Below are positions 51,947 to 60,577 of a stretch of DNA of 64,000 bases, piece by piece. Source of the stretch: JAICUF01 sp038250675 (lineage in GTDB: Bacteria; Gemmatimonadota; Gemmatimonadetes; Gemmatimonadales; GWC2-71-9); contig JBBSCB010000016.1 of assembly GCA_038250675.1 (NCBI GenBank), positions 1 to 64,000 on the forward strand, read 5' to 3'. The notes under the pieces are model-generated. The model did no database searches, had not been told where the DNA came from, and saw nothing but the letters and a program-made list of their open reading frames with translations. Made by a program: the position numbers and the translations under genes. Within the stretch, counting starts at the first letter, position 1; each line of letters opens with the position of its first letter.

Positions 51947-53139
51947 TCGGCTTCAGCGACCGTCTGCACGCGCTTCCCGGCTATCCGCTGGCCGAGATCC
52001 CGACGATCAAGCGGCGGCTGATCGAGGCGGGAATGGACGTGATCGACATGGGCGCGGGCGACAACGACACGCCGCCGCCGGCGATCGCCGTGGAGGCAAT
52101 GACCACCGCGCTGGCCAATCCTTCGCTGAGCAAGTACGGATTCCAGCAGGGACTCCCCGCGTTCCGCGAGGCCGCGTCCCGCTGGGTCGAGCGGCGGTTC
52201 GGGGTGCGATTCGACCCGGCCACGGAGACGCTCCCGCTCATCGGCTCCAAGGAAGGCCTCAGCCATCTGCCGCTGGCGGTGGCCAATCCTGGCGATCTCA
52301 CGATCGTGCCCGAGCCCGGCTACCAGGCCTACCTCGGCGGGTCGATCCTGGCGGGTGCTGTGCCCCATGTCGTGCCGCTCCGCCCGGAGAACGGTTTCCT
52401 GCTGGAGTTGGGGGAGCTTCCGCCCGAGGTGCTCCGCCGCGCCCGCGTGGCGTTCGTCAATTATCCCAATAACCCCACCGCGGCGATTGCGCCGCGCGAC
52501 TATCTCGAACGCACCGTGGCGATCTGCCGCCAGTACGACATTCTCCTCGCCTACGACAACGCGTACTGCGACCTGACGTTCGACGGCTACCGTGCACCCA
52601 GCATCTTCGAGATCGACGGCGCGCGCGATGTGGCCATCGAGTTCTTCTCGCTGTCCAAGAGCTTCTCGATGACCGGCTGGCGCATTGGCTTTGCCGCAGG
52701 CCGTCCCGAGCTGATCGCTGCGCTCACACGCGTCAAGTCGTACGTGGACACCGGGCCCTTCCTCGCCATTCAGGCGGCGGCGGTGGCGGTGCTGGACCAT
52801 GCGGACCAGATCGTAGCACCGATCCGGGCCGAGCTCGAACGGCGGCGCGATGCGGGCGTGGCGGCGCTGCGCGAGGCGGGACTGCCGATCGAACCGCCCA
52901 GCGCAGCGATGTATCTCTGGGTCCCGCTGCCGGCCGGGGTTCCGTCCGCGCCGTTTGCGCGGCGGGCGCTGGAGGAGACCGGCGCGCTGGTGATGGCCGG
53001 CAGCGGGTTCGGGCCCGCCGGCGAGGGATTCTTCCGTATTGCGCTGACGGTGGGCCCGGAGCGGCTGGCCGAAGGAGTCCGCCGCGTGGGCGCGGTGCTC
53101 GATCAGGTGCACCGGAATGCGCTCGCGCCGACCACTTGA
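51943..53139 (+). CDS. Class I/II PLP-dependent aminotransferase (LL-DAP aminotransferase-like)
   Basis: The 398-residue enzyme has the PLP lysine K239 in FSLSKSFSMTGWRIGF, R247 in the same motif, D205 in AYDNAY and NYPNNPT (173-179). Wording such as DMGAGDNDTPPP and the general layout resemble LL-diaminopimelate aminotransferase and related alanine or aspartate aminotransferases. The amino donor and acceptor cannot be decided. The ATG overlaps the FAH gene as ATGA. Confidence 0.93.
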   Translation: MIGFSDRLHALPGYPLAEIPTIKRRLIEAGMDVIDMGAGDNDTPPPAIAVEAMTTALANPSLSKYGFQQGLPAFREAASRWVERRFGVRFDPATETLPLIGSKEGLSHLPLAVANPGDLTIVPEPGYQAYLGGSILAGAVPHVVPLRPENGFLLELGELPPEVLRRARVAFVNYPNNPTAAIAPRDYLERTVAICRQYDILLAYDNAYCDLTFDGYRAPSIFEIDGARDVAIEFFSLSKSFSMTGWRIGFAAGRPELIAALTRVKSYVDTGPFLAIQAAAVAVLDHADQIVAPIRAELERRRDAGVAALREAGLPIEPPSAAMYLWVPLPAGVPSAPFARRALEETGALVMAGSGFGPAGEGFFRIALTVGPERLAEGVRRVGAVLDQVHRNALAPTT

Positions 53140-53956
53140 GCTGACGCTCCCAGCGCCGAGGCGGTGGCCCCGCGGGGTGATCGCCGCCAGCGTGGCGGCG
53201 CACGTCGTACTGCTCTGGATCGTGCTGCACAATCGCTGGATCCCGCTGCTGCAGCCGCCGGTCGAGGAGCAGGTGGTGCTGGTGGCGCTGCCGGCACCCG
53301 GCACCCCGGCACCGGCGCCGGTGGTCGCACGGCAGCCCGTCGTCGCGCCCACGGTCCGGGTGGGAGTACCGCCAGCGTCGCCGAACCCGGGCAAGGCGGT
53401 GTCCCCGGTCGAGGCGGTCGTCCCGCCGCACTCGGCGTCGGCAGCGGACACCGGCGGGTCGGTCACCGCGTCCCGCATCGGGCCGGGCTATGCCCACGGC
53501 AAGCTCTGGGTGGAGCCGCAGGCGCTGCCCACGCCGGAGCTCGCCGCGCGCGCGCTCCGCGGCCATGTCGTGCTGGTGGACAGCGCGACGCGCGCCATCA
53601 TCCAGGCGTTTCTGGACAGCATCGCGGCGGACTCGGCGTCGAAAGCCGCGATGCTGCCGAGCTGGACGACGACGATCGCCGGCCAGAAGTTCGGCCTGGA
53701 CTCCAGGTACATCTACATTGCCGGTCTCAAGATCCCGGCGGCGGTGCTGGCGCTGCTGCCGCTGCCCCACGGCAACGAGTCGCAGGCGTTCGACCGTTCC
53801 AGCTGGCTGTATGACGACCTGCGCTATGCCGCGCAGCGCTCAGCCAACATGGAGGACTTCAAGCGGGAGATCGCCGACATCCGGGCGCGGACGGAGGCCG
53901 CGCGCCGATTCGAGCAGAACCGCCGCACCCCACCGCCCAAGGAGCAGCCGCAGTGA
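53117..53956 (+). CDS. Protein with a TonB-like membrane anchor and unknown C-terminal domain
   Basis: The 279-residue protein has a basic N-terminus and one membrane helix at about 21-38 containing S25 and H29. This SxxxH spacing is that of the TonB helix which contacts ExbB-ExbD. A Pro/Val/Ala-rich linker follows (PAPGTPAPAPVVARQPVV). The C-terminal 150 residues (WVEPQALPTPELAARALRGH, then DSRYIYIAGLKIPAAVLALLP) do not look like the TonB domain. It may be a TonB-like energy-coupled protein with another output, or merely an anchored protein. The ATG lies 23 nt inside the aminotransferase gene, and the stop overlaps the next gene by 4 nt. Confidence 0.72.
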   Translation: MRSRRPLELTLPAPRRWPRGVIAASVAAHVVLLWIVLHNRWIPLLQPPVEEQVVLVALPAPGTPAPAPVVARQPVVAPTVRVGVPPASPNPGKAVSPVEAVVPPHSASAADTGGSVTASRIGPGYAHGKLWVEPQALPTPELAARALRGHVVLVDSATRAIIQAFLDSIAADSASKAAMLPSWTTTIAGQKFGLDSRYIYIAGLKIPAAVLALLPLPHGNESQAFDRSSWLYDDLRYAAQRSANMEDFKREIADIRARTEAARRFEQNRRTPPPKEQPQ

Positions 53957-54387
53957 AGCTCGTGGACACCGATGAAACGATCGTGCTGGTGACCGGCATC
54001 GAGGCGGAGCGCGACCTCGCGCTCGCCGCCCGGCTCAAGCAGCAGATCGACCAGCGTGGCGATGGTCACGCCTATCGCCGGGGCGTGACGGTATCCGACG
54101 ACTGGTATCTCGACAACGGCGTGCTGCAGCAGAATCCGACCATCGCGATCGGCGGGCCCGGGGCCAACGCGCTGACCCAGGCCTACGTAGGCGAGCTGGC
54201 CACGATCTACAGCGAGAGCGAGCGGATCTTCGTGCAGGCGGACTTCGAAGCCGAGGCCAAGCGGGTCAGTCTCTGGGGCGCCGATGCCGCGTCCACCGCC
54301 GCGGCGGTGGACGCGTTCGTGGTGCACGGCTTTCTCGATGATCTGCTGAGGCGGATCTGGCGCTTCCGGATGGAAACGCTGGTCTAG
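53953..54387 (+). CDS. Conserved-looking protein of unknown function
   Basis: The 144-residue soluble protein is not recognised. It has an alpha/beta pattern with VLVTGIEAERDLALAARL, the Gly-rich segment IAIGGPGANALTQAYVG and a C-terminal VSLWGADAASTAAAVDAFV. There is no signal peptide, so it is probably cytoplasmic. It is last in the overlapping train and is coupled to the TonB-like protein by a 4-nt overlap. Its stop overlaps the convergent acidic-protein gene by 4 nt. Confidence 0.65.
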   Translation: MKLVDTDETIVLVTGIEAERDLALAARLKQQIDQRGDGHAYRRGVTVSDDWYLDNGVLQQNPTIAIGGPGANALTQAYVGELATIYSESERIFVQADFEAEAKRVSLWGADAASTAAAVDAFVVHGFLDDLLRRIWRFRMETLV

Positions 54388-54980
54388 CGGGGTCCTTCCA
54401 ATCCGAGGAGGTCCGCCAGCGCGCGGTCCACCACCTCGGACGTCTTGCCCTCGATCACCTTCATCAGGATGTCGGCCGCCTCGTGCGGCAGGCTCTCGGG
54501 ATAGATCCGGTCGCGATCGAACCGCACGATGTTGCCCAGCGGCAGCGGCGTGACTTCCGCTTCCTCTTCGTCGTCCGCTTCGTCGTCTTCATCGTCGTCG
54601 CCCGCGACCGCCGCTTCGTACCCGGCGCCGGGCACGCTCGCCGCCCATGGTTCCTCGCCCTCATCGTCCTGCTCCGCCTCCGGCACGGGCACCATCGCGT
54701 AGAGCTGGCACTGGAGTCCCGGTGGCGCCTCTCGCGCCACCAGCACGACCTTTACCGGCGCGGCAAAGAGCCGGTACTCCTGCACCTGACCCCACGCCTC
54801 AGGTGGCATGACGCAGCGGGCCACCAGCCGTTCGCCGCAGTAGGTCCCCATACAGACCATGCCGTCGGGCGTGCGCTCGTCCTCCACGATGGTCACGGTG
54901 AGCACGACGGGCGCATCGGTGACGGCGAGTGCCACGGGTGTCGGCTGTTCGCCGGCTGGGGTCGGGACGTCGTTATCCAT
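54384..54980 (-). CDS. Acidic protein of unknown function
   Basis: The 198-residue protein has a beta-rich N-terminal half (VVLTVTIVEDERTPDGMVCMGTYCGERLVARCV in outline). A strongly acidic stretch follows around 125-142 (DDDEDDEADDEEEAE). The short helical C-terminus ends LADLLGLEGPR. It has no signal peptide. I recognise no family. Several Cys residues in the first half could bind metal. It lies 41 nt downstream of gltX on the same strand. Confidence 0.62.
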   Translation of the reverse strand: MDNDVPTPAGEQPTPVALAVTDAPVVLTVTIVEDERTPDGMVCMGTYCGERLVARCVMPPEAWGQVQEYRLFAAPVKVVLVAREAPPGLQCQLYAMVPVPEAEQDDEGEEPWAASVPGAGYEAAVAGDDDEDDEADDEEEAEVTPLPLGNIVRFDRDRIYPESLPHEAADILMKVIEGKTSEVVDRALADLLGLEGPR

Positions 54981-55021
54981 GACGCAATAAAATCGGTTCC
55001 CGTGCCTGAAGCGACCCGCGC

Positions 55022-56443
55022 CTAGGCACCGGTCGCGGCGGCCGCGCGAATTCGTGCCAGACTCGCGGACCGGCCCACCGTGGCCAGCAGCTCGTTGACC
55101 GGCTCCGAGACCGTGGTGCCGGTCAGCGCGACCCGCACCGGCTGCATGGCGTCACCCAGCTTCAGTCCGTGCGCATCTGCCGCGCCCTTGAGCCGCTCGA
55201 GGATCGTCCCGGCGTTCCAGTCGGACTCCGGGACCGCGTCGAGTGCATCGGCGACGACGTTGAGGTTGGCGGCGAAGGCATCAGCCAGCTTCCGGCGCAG
55301 CGCGACGGCCTTGTCATCGGGCGCGCGGCGGGGCCCTTCCAGGCGCACCGCCACCTGCTCGGCCAGTTGCAGGATCGTCCGCGACCGAATCTTCACGGCA
55401 TCCACCAGCGGCGCGAGATCACGTGCGCCGGGTGCGACGCCCATGGACTCGAGCTGATGGCGCACCGCCGGCAGCAGCGACGCCGCGGTGGCCGCTGAGA
55501 GATACTGGCCGTTCATCCACTCGAGCTTCACGGTATCGAACACGGCCGGCTTGCTCTGGATCGCTTCCAGCGAAAAGAGCTCGATCATCTCCGACTCGGG
55601 GAGGATTTCGCGGTCGCCGCCGGGTGACCAGCCCAGCAGCGCCAGGAAGTTGCGCATCGCGGCGGGAAAGATGCCGAGCTGCTGATAGTCGCCGACAGCG
55701 GTGGCGCCGTGGCGCTTGCTGAGCTTCTTGCCGTCGGTCCCAAGGATCATGGGCACGTGGGCAAAGACCGGCGGCTGGTGCCCCAGTGCGCGGTAGAGCG
55801 CGATCTGCTTGGGCGTGTTGGAAACGTGGTCGTCGCCCCGGATGACATGGGTGATGCGCATGTCGATATCGTCGGAGACGACGGCCAGGTTGTAAATGGC
55901 GGTGCCGTCGCTCCGGAGGATCACGAAGTCATCGAGATCGTGGCCTTGGAAGCTGATCCGCCCGTGCACGGCGTCGTCCCAGGCCAGCTCCTCGTCGGGC
56001 ATGGCGATGCGGATGGTGTATGGCGTCCGCTGCGCCAGCCGGGCCTGCACGGCGTCGGCATCCAGGCGTCGGCAGCGACCGTCGTAACGGAATGCGGCGG
56101 CTCCGCCCCGGTTGCGCTGCAGATCGAGCTCTTCCCGGGTGCAAAAGCACCGATACGCAGCGCGGGCGGCCAGCAACCGCTCCGCGTCTGCGCGATGGCG
56201 GGTGGCGTTGGCACCCTGGAACACCGGGCCTTCACCCCAGTCGATGCCCAGCCACCGGAGGCCATCGAGGATGACCTGGGTATGCGCCTCCGTGCTTCGC
56301 TCACGATCGGTGTCCTCGATGCGGAGCACGAAGGTGCCCCCGGTCTTCCGCGCATAGAGCCAGTTGAAGAGTGCGGTGCGGGCGCCGCCGACGTGGAGAT
56401 AGCCGGTGGGGGAGGGGGCGAATCGGACGCGTGGAGGTGTCAT
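55022..56443 (-). CDS. gltX: Glutamyl-tRNA synthetase
   Basis: The 473-residue class I synthetase has the HIGH-type motif in APSPTGYLHVGGARTALFNW and KLSKRHG as KMSKS. The zinc-knuckle region (CFCTREELD) and the C-terminal anticodon-binding domain are also present. It charges tRNA-Glu and may be non-discriminating if tRNA-Gln is made by transamidation; no glnS or gatCAB is visible to decide. It is preceded by tRNA-Ser on the same strand, with a hairpin between. Confidence 0.96.
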   Translation of the reverse strand: MTPPRVRFAPSPTGYLHVGGARTALFNWLYARKTGGTFVLRIEDTDRERSTEAHTQVILDGLRWLGIDWGEGPVFQGANATRHRADAERLLAARAAYRCFCTREELDLQRNRGGAAAFRYDGRCRRLDADAVQARLAQRTPYTIRIAMPDEELAWDDAVHGRISFQGHDLDDFVILRSDGTAIYNLAVVSDDIDMRITHVIRGDDHVSNTPKQIALYRALGHQPPVFAHVPMILGTDGKKLSKRHGATAVGDYQQLGIFPAAMRNFLALLGWSPGGDREILPESEMIELFSLEAIQSKPAVFDTVKLEWMNGQYLSAATAASLLPAVRHQLESMGVAPGARDLAPLVDAVKIRSRTILQLAEQVAVRLEGPRRAPDDKAVALRRKLADAFAANLNVVADALDAVPESDWNAGTILERLKGAADAHGLKLGDAMQPVRVALTGTTVSEPVNELLATVGRSASLARIRAAAATGA

Positions 56444-56473
56444 GTGAGCCGTCGTTGGGGACCCAAGCGCAAA

Positions 56474-56497
56474 GGGTCTACCGATGCCGGTAGACCC
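56474..56497 (-). terminator. Hairpin terminator after tRNA-Ser
   Basis: A perfect 10-bp stem GGGTCTACCG/CGGTAGACCC around an ATGC loop lies 9 nt past the 3' end of tRNA-Ser. TTT then follows on the minus strand. The T-run is short, but the stem is strong. Confidence 0.55.
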
Positions 56498-56506
56498 TCG
56501 CGAGAG

Positions 56507-56596
<90 letters not shown>

Positions 56597-56675
56597 CCAG
56601 AGTTCGCGGAAAATCGCCCGGGCGGACCCGCGACGCAAGTGACGGCCGCGCGAGACGCCGCGGGGGATGCGACGC

Positions 56676-56704
56676 TTGCGCCGGCCAGCGCGCGGCCGTA
56701 GGTT
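56676..56704 (+). promoter_or_regulatory. Candidate promoter of the TetR-exporter operon
   Basis: TTGCGC (56676-56681) and TAGGTT (56699-56704) are 17 nt apart, predicting a start near 56711. This start lies downstream of the GTG at 56708, so translation would begin at the ATG at 56735. Two 9-bp direct repeats CAAATGGTT (56719-56727 and 56732-56740) follow and could be an operator. Confidence 0.35.
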
Positions 56705-56734
56705 GCCGTGGTCCTGACCAAATGGTTGAATCAA

Positions 56735-57394
56735 ATGGTTAAGAAGAAGCGTGCGCCGCGGGCCGCTGCCGATGACGGCGCCACCGAGCAACGGATCCTG
56801 AACGCCGCCCGGCTGGTCTTTGTCCGGCGGGGAACGGCGGGGGCCCGGATGCAGGAGATCGCGGAGGAAGCGGGGGTCAACAAGGCGCTCCTCCACTACT
56901 ACTTCCGCAGCAAGGCCCGGCTCGCCGAGGCGGTCTTTCGCCATGGCGCGGGGCAGCTGCTGCCGCCCGTGCTGCAGACGCTGGGCTCCGACCTGCCGCT
57001 GCCCGCCAAGGTGGCGCGCGTGGTCGAGCTGGAGCTGGACCAGCTCACCCTGCATCCGTTTCTCCCGGCCTACATCCTCAGCGAACTCCACCACGATCCG
57101 GCGCGTGCGGGGCAGCTCATCGCCGGCGTGACCGGCCAGCTCCCGTCGACGCTGGGACCCCGGATCTTCTCCACACTCCAGCGCCAGCTCGACGCGGAGG
57201 TGCGCGCCGGTCGGTTTCGTCCGATCGGGGCCGATCAGTTCGTGATCAATCTCCTATCGCTCTGCATCTTTCCATTCGCCGCGCGTCCGATGATCCAGGC
57301 GATGCTGAACCTCGGCGACAAGGGATTCGCAGGCTTCATCGACCGCCGTCGCGATGAGCTCGTACCGTTCTTTCTCGGAGCACTCCGCCCGTGA
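56735..57394 (+). CDS. TetR/AcrR family transcriptional regulator
   Basis: From ATG 56735 the protein has 219 residues. The N-terminal helix-turn-helix is clear (RILNAARLVFVRRG, then MQEIAEEAGVNKALLHYYFRSK). A helical ligand-binding domain follows. In an operon with TolC, HlyD and ABC exporter genes it most likely represses the exporter until a substrate binds, like E. coli CecR. GTG 56708 would add nine residues but lies before the predicted transcription start. Its stop overlaps the TolC gene by 4 nt. Confidence 0.93.
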   Translation: MVKKKRAPRAAADDGATEQRILNAARLVFVRRGTAGARMQEIAEEAGVNKALLHYYFRSKARLAEAVFRHGAGQLLPPVLQTLGSDLPLPAKVARVVELELDQLTLHPFLPAYILSELHHDPARAGQLIAGVTGQLPSTLGPRIFSTLQRQLDAEVRAGRFRPIGADQFVINLLSLCIFPFAARPMIQAMLNLGDKGFAGFIDRRRDELVPFFLGALRP

Positions 57395-58698
57395 CGATCA
57401 CGGCCCGCGTGGCCCGCCTTCTCGCACTTCTATTGCTCGGAGTGGCCGTCCCGCTCAGCGCCCAGCAGCCCGACTCGCTCACCCTGCCCGCGCTCCAGCG
57501 CGCCGCGGAGGCCGCCGATCCGAGACACCGCGAGCTCGATCTGCTGGCGGCGCAGAGCCGACTCCGGATGCAGAACCTGGCGGCCGAACGGCTCCCGGCA
57601 ATCTCCGGCCAGGCGCAGGGTCAGTATCAGTCCGACGTCACCACGGTGCCACTGGGGCTAGCCGGCGTCACCGTCCCCCAGCCGCCCCACGACACCTACG
57701 ATGCGCACGCCTCCGTGCGCGAGCCGCTCCTCGACGCCACGCTCGGCGCCCGCCGGGCCGACCAGCGCGCGCAGCTGGCCGAGTCTCAGGCGCAGGTGCG
57801 CACGAGCCTGTACGCACTCCGCAGAGAAGTGAACGATGCCTATTTCACGGCGGCGCTCCTGGGCGAGCGGCTCCGCCTGCTCGAATCGGCGATTGGCGAT
57901 CTGGCCGTCCGCCTGACCGATGCCACGGCGCGCCTCCGCGAGGGATCGTCGTTGCCGAGCGACAGTGCAGCGATCGCAGCAACGATCCTGCTCCGCCGGC
58001 AGGACGAGCTGGACCTGCTGGCCGCGCGACACGCCGCGCTCATGCGGCTGGGCGCGCTCGCCGGCCGCTCCATCGGTGACAGCGCGGCGCTCGGACTGCC
58101 GGAGCTGGCGGCTGCGGTCGCCCGCGCGCGCGACTCGCTCGGCGCGCTGCAGGCGCGTCCCGAATATGGCCGGTTTGCCCGGGCGCGGGATCGGCTTGCC
58201 GCGCAGCGGTCGCTGATCGCCGCGCGGGCGGCGCCGAGCGTGTCGGCCTTTGGTCGTGCGGGTTACGGGAGGCCGGGACTCAACCAGCTCAGCCGCGCCT
58301 TCGAGGGGTACTGGCTGGCCGGCGTTCAAGTGCAGTGGTCGCCGTTCACCTGGGGCAACGACAGCCGGGATCGCGAGGCCATCGACATGCAGCGGCAGAT
58401 CGTGGATGCGGACGAGGCGGCGTTCCGCCGCTCGCTCGAGCGCGCGATTCAGCCGGACCTCGCCGCCGTCGACCGATCCGATTCCACACTGGCGCTCGAT
58501 GAACAGATCGTTGCGCTGCGCGAGCAGATCGCGCGCGAGGCGCGCATCCGGTTCCAGGAGGGCGTCATCACGGCTGCGGAATACCTCGATCGCAGCTCCG
58601 ATCTGCTGGACAGCCGACTCAATCGCAGCACCCATCGGATCGAGCAGGAACGGACGCGTGCCCGAATTCTGACCACCCTTGGCCTGGAGCTCCGCTGA
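57391..58698 (+). CDS. TolC family outer membrane efflux protein
   Basis: The 435-residue protein has a signal peptide cut near residue 25 (PLSAQQP) and two long helical repeats of the OEP family, with VREPLLDATLGARRADQRAQL and LNQLSRAFEGYWLAGVQVQWSPFTWG. It would form the outer-membrane channel of the exporter encoded downstream. The GTG start overlaps the regulator stop. Confidence 0.92.
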   Translation: MTITARVARLLALLLLGVAVPLSAQQPDSLTLPALQRAAEAADPRHRELDLLAAQSRLRMQNLAAERLPAISGQAQGQYQSDVTTVPLGLAGVTVPQPPHDTYDAHASVREPLLDATLGARRADQRAQLAESQAQVRTSLYALRREVNDAYFTAALLGERLRLLESAIGDLAVRLTDATARLREGSSLPSDSAAIAATILLRRQDELDLLAARHAALMRLGALAGRSIGDSAALGLPELAAAVARARDSLGALQARPEYGRFARARDRLAAQRSLIAARAAPSVSAFGRAGYGRPGLNQLSRAFEGYWLAGVQVQWSPFTWGNDSRDREAIDMQRQIVDADEAAFRRSLERAIQPDLAAVDRSDSTLALDEQIVALREQIAREARIRFQEGVITAAEYLDRSSDLLDSRLNRSTHRIEQERTRARILTTLGLELR

Positions 58699-59615
58699 TG
58701 CGACGCCTCACTCGTGAAGCGCGGCGAGCGATGTGGGCGGCCGCGGTGCTGGTCGCCGCCTCGGCGTGCCGCCATGCCGTGCAGCCCGATGCCTATGGGA
58801 ACTTCGAAGCGACGGAAGTGGTGGTCGGCTCGCAGACGTCGGGCCAGCTGGTCTGGTTCGGCGTCGATGAAGGGGAGCGGATCGATTCGGGCGCGCTGGC
58901 CGCGGTCGTGGACACGACCCAGCTGGTGCTGGAGCGGGCCCAGCTGAGCGCCCAGCACGCGGCCGGAGGGGCGCGCACGCGGGAGGCGTCCCGCCGCATC
59001 GACGCGCTGACGGCCCAGCGTGAGATCGCCAGCCGGACCTACGAGCGCACCCGCCGCCTCGCGGCCCAGCGGGCGGCGACGGCCCAGCAGCTGGACCAGG
59101 CCGAGCGCGAGTACCGCGTGCTCGATCAGCAGGTCAGGGGCGCTCAGGCGGACCTCGAGGCCGCCCGGGAGGACGCGGGCGCCGGCGGCGCCCGCGTGGC
59201 CCAGATCGACGATCGCATCCAACGGAGCCGCATCACCGCGCCGCTTGCTGGCGTCGTGCTGGCGACGTATGCGCGGGCCGGCGAGGTCGTGCAGCCGGGC
59301 TCGCCGCTCTTCAAGCTCGCGGCGCTCGATTCATTGACCCTGCGTGCCTACGTCACCGAGCCGCAGCTTGCCGGCATCCCGATCGGCCGGTCGGTGACGG
59401 TCAGCGTGGATGCCGGTAGCGGCACACGGCGGCGCTTGCCGGGCCGGGTGAGTTGGGTGTCGTCGCAGGCGGAATTCACGCCGACGCCGGTCCAGACGCG
59501 GGACGAGCGGGCCGATCTGGTGTACGCCATCAAGATTCGGGTCGCCAACGCCGGCGGTCAGCTGAAGATCGGGATGCCGGCGGATGTGGAGCTGCCCCCG
59601 GCCGGCGTGCCCTGA
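58698..59615 (+). CDS. HlyD/YbhG-type periplasmic adaptor
   Basis: The 305-residue protein has an N-terminal signal with a possible lipobox ASAC (Cys24). It has the membrane-fusion layout: a barrel-sandwich half (GNFEATEVVVGSQTSGQLVW), a coiled-coil hairpin (residues 75-165) and the second half (ITAPLAGVVLATYARAGEVVQPG). It links the inner-membrane transporter to the TolC channel. It overlaps both neighbours by 1 nt. Confidence 0.93.
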   Translation: MRRLTREARRAMWAAAVLVAASACRHAVQPDAYGNFEATEVVVGSQTSGQLVWFGVDEGERIDSGALAAVVDTTQLVLERAQLSAQHAAGGARTREASRRIDALTAQREIASRTYERTRRLAAQRAATAQQLDQAEREYRVLDQQVRGAQADLEAAREDAGAGGARVAQIDDRIQRSRITAPLAGVVLATYARAGEVVQPGSPLFKLAALDSLTLRAYVTEPQLAGIPIGRSVTVSVDAGSGTRRRLPGRVSWVSSQAEFTPTPVQTRDERADLVYAIKIRVANAGGQLKIGMPADVELPPAGVP

Positions 59616-60577
59616 TGGCGAGCGCGCCACGCTCGGCCGAAGCCGCGGTGGAGGTGCGGGACCTTACGCGCCGCTACGGGCCGAGCATCGCCCTCGACGG
59701 GATCACGCTCTCGGTCCGGGCCGGCGAGTTGTTCGGCGTGATTGGCCCGGATGGGGCGGGGAAAACCACGCTCTTCCGGGTTCTCGCGACGCTGATCGTG
59801 CCCGATGGCGGGACCGCGCGGGTGCTGGGCCGCGATGTGGTGGGCGATCTCTGGGACCTCCGGCGCCGGGTCGGCTACATGGCGGGCCGCTTTTCCCTGT
59901 ATCCCGACCTGAGCGTGGCGGAGAACCTGTGCTTCTTTGCCGCGGTGTTCGGCACGACGCCCGAGCGTGAGTACGAGCGCATCGCTCCCATCTACGACCA
60001 GCTTGCCGCATTTCGCGATCGGCGCGCCGGCGCACTCTCCGGCGGTATGAAGCAGAAGCTGGCGCTCTGCTGCGCGCTGGTCCATCGGCCCGAGATTCTC
60101 CTGCTCGATGAACCGACGACCGGCGTCGATGCCGTCTCGCGCCGCGAGTTCTGGGACTTGCTGGCCCGGCTCAAGGCGGGCGGTCTTACGATTCTGGTCT
60201 CCACCCCGTACATGGACGAGGCGGACCGTTGCGACCGGATCGCACTCCTGCAGCGCGGCCGGCTCCTGGGCCTCGATACGCCGGCCGCGATCAGCGGCGC
60301 ATTCGCGGGCCCGCTGCTTGCCGTCCGTGCGCGCGACCGCTACGCGGCGCTGCTGGCGCTTCGCGACTACGCGCATGCGCGTACCGTGTACCCGTTTGGT
60401 GCCACCCTGCATTACACCGATGATCGCCCCGACATGCCGGCCGACCGGGTCGCCGCCGAGGTGACCGCCTTCCTCAAGACGCGCGGGCTCGGGCCGGTCT
60501 CGGCCGAGCCGATCGCAGCGTCGATCGAGGACGAGTTCATGGCGCGGATGGGCGCGCCTGAGTACGCCTCCGCATGA
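59615..60577 (+). CDS. ABC exporter ATP-binding subunit, first (N-terminal half of YbhF type)
   Basis: The 320-residue ATPase has Walker A GPDGAGKTT (residues 44-52), signature LSGGMKQ (141-147), Walker B LLLDEPTTGVD and a long C-terminal extension. In E. coli YbhF two ATPase domains are fused; here they are separate genes overlapping by 4 nt. The ATG overlaps the adaptor stop as TGATG, and the longer open frame inside the adaptor gene is a shadow. Confidence 0.94.
   Translation: MASAPRSAEAAVEVRDLTRRYGPSIALDGITLSVRAGELFGVIGPDGAGKTTLFRVLATLIVPDGGTARVLGRDVVGDLWDLRRRVGYMAGRFSLYPDLSVAENLCFFAAVFGTTPEREYERIAPIYDQLAAFRDRRAGALSGGMKQKLALCCALVHRPEILLLDEPTTGVDAVSRREFWDLLARLKAGGLTILVSTPYMDEADRCDRIALLQRGRLLGLDTPAAISGAFAGPLLAVRARDRYAALLALRDYAHARTVYPFGATLHYTDDRPDMPADRVAAEVTAFLKTRGLGPVSAEPIAASIEDEFMARMGAPEYASA

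Noticed and set aside
55002..55028. Inverted repeat GTGCCT/AGGCAC at the gltX stop followed by TTTTATT
   Set aside because: The stem is only 6 bp with a 15-nt loop, and the T-run is 8 nt away, so it is not a convincing terminator.
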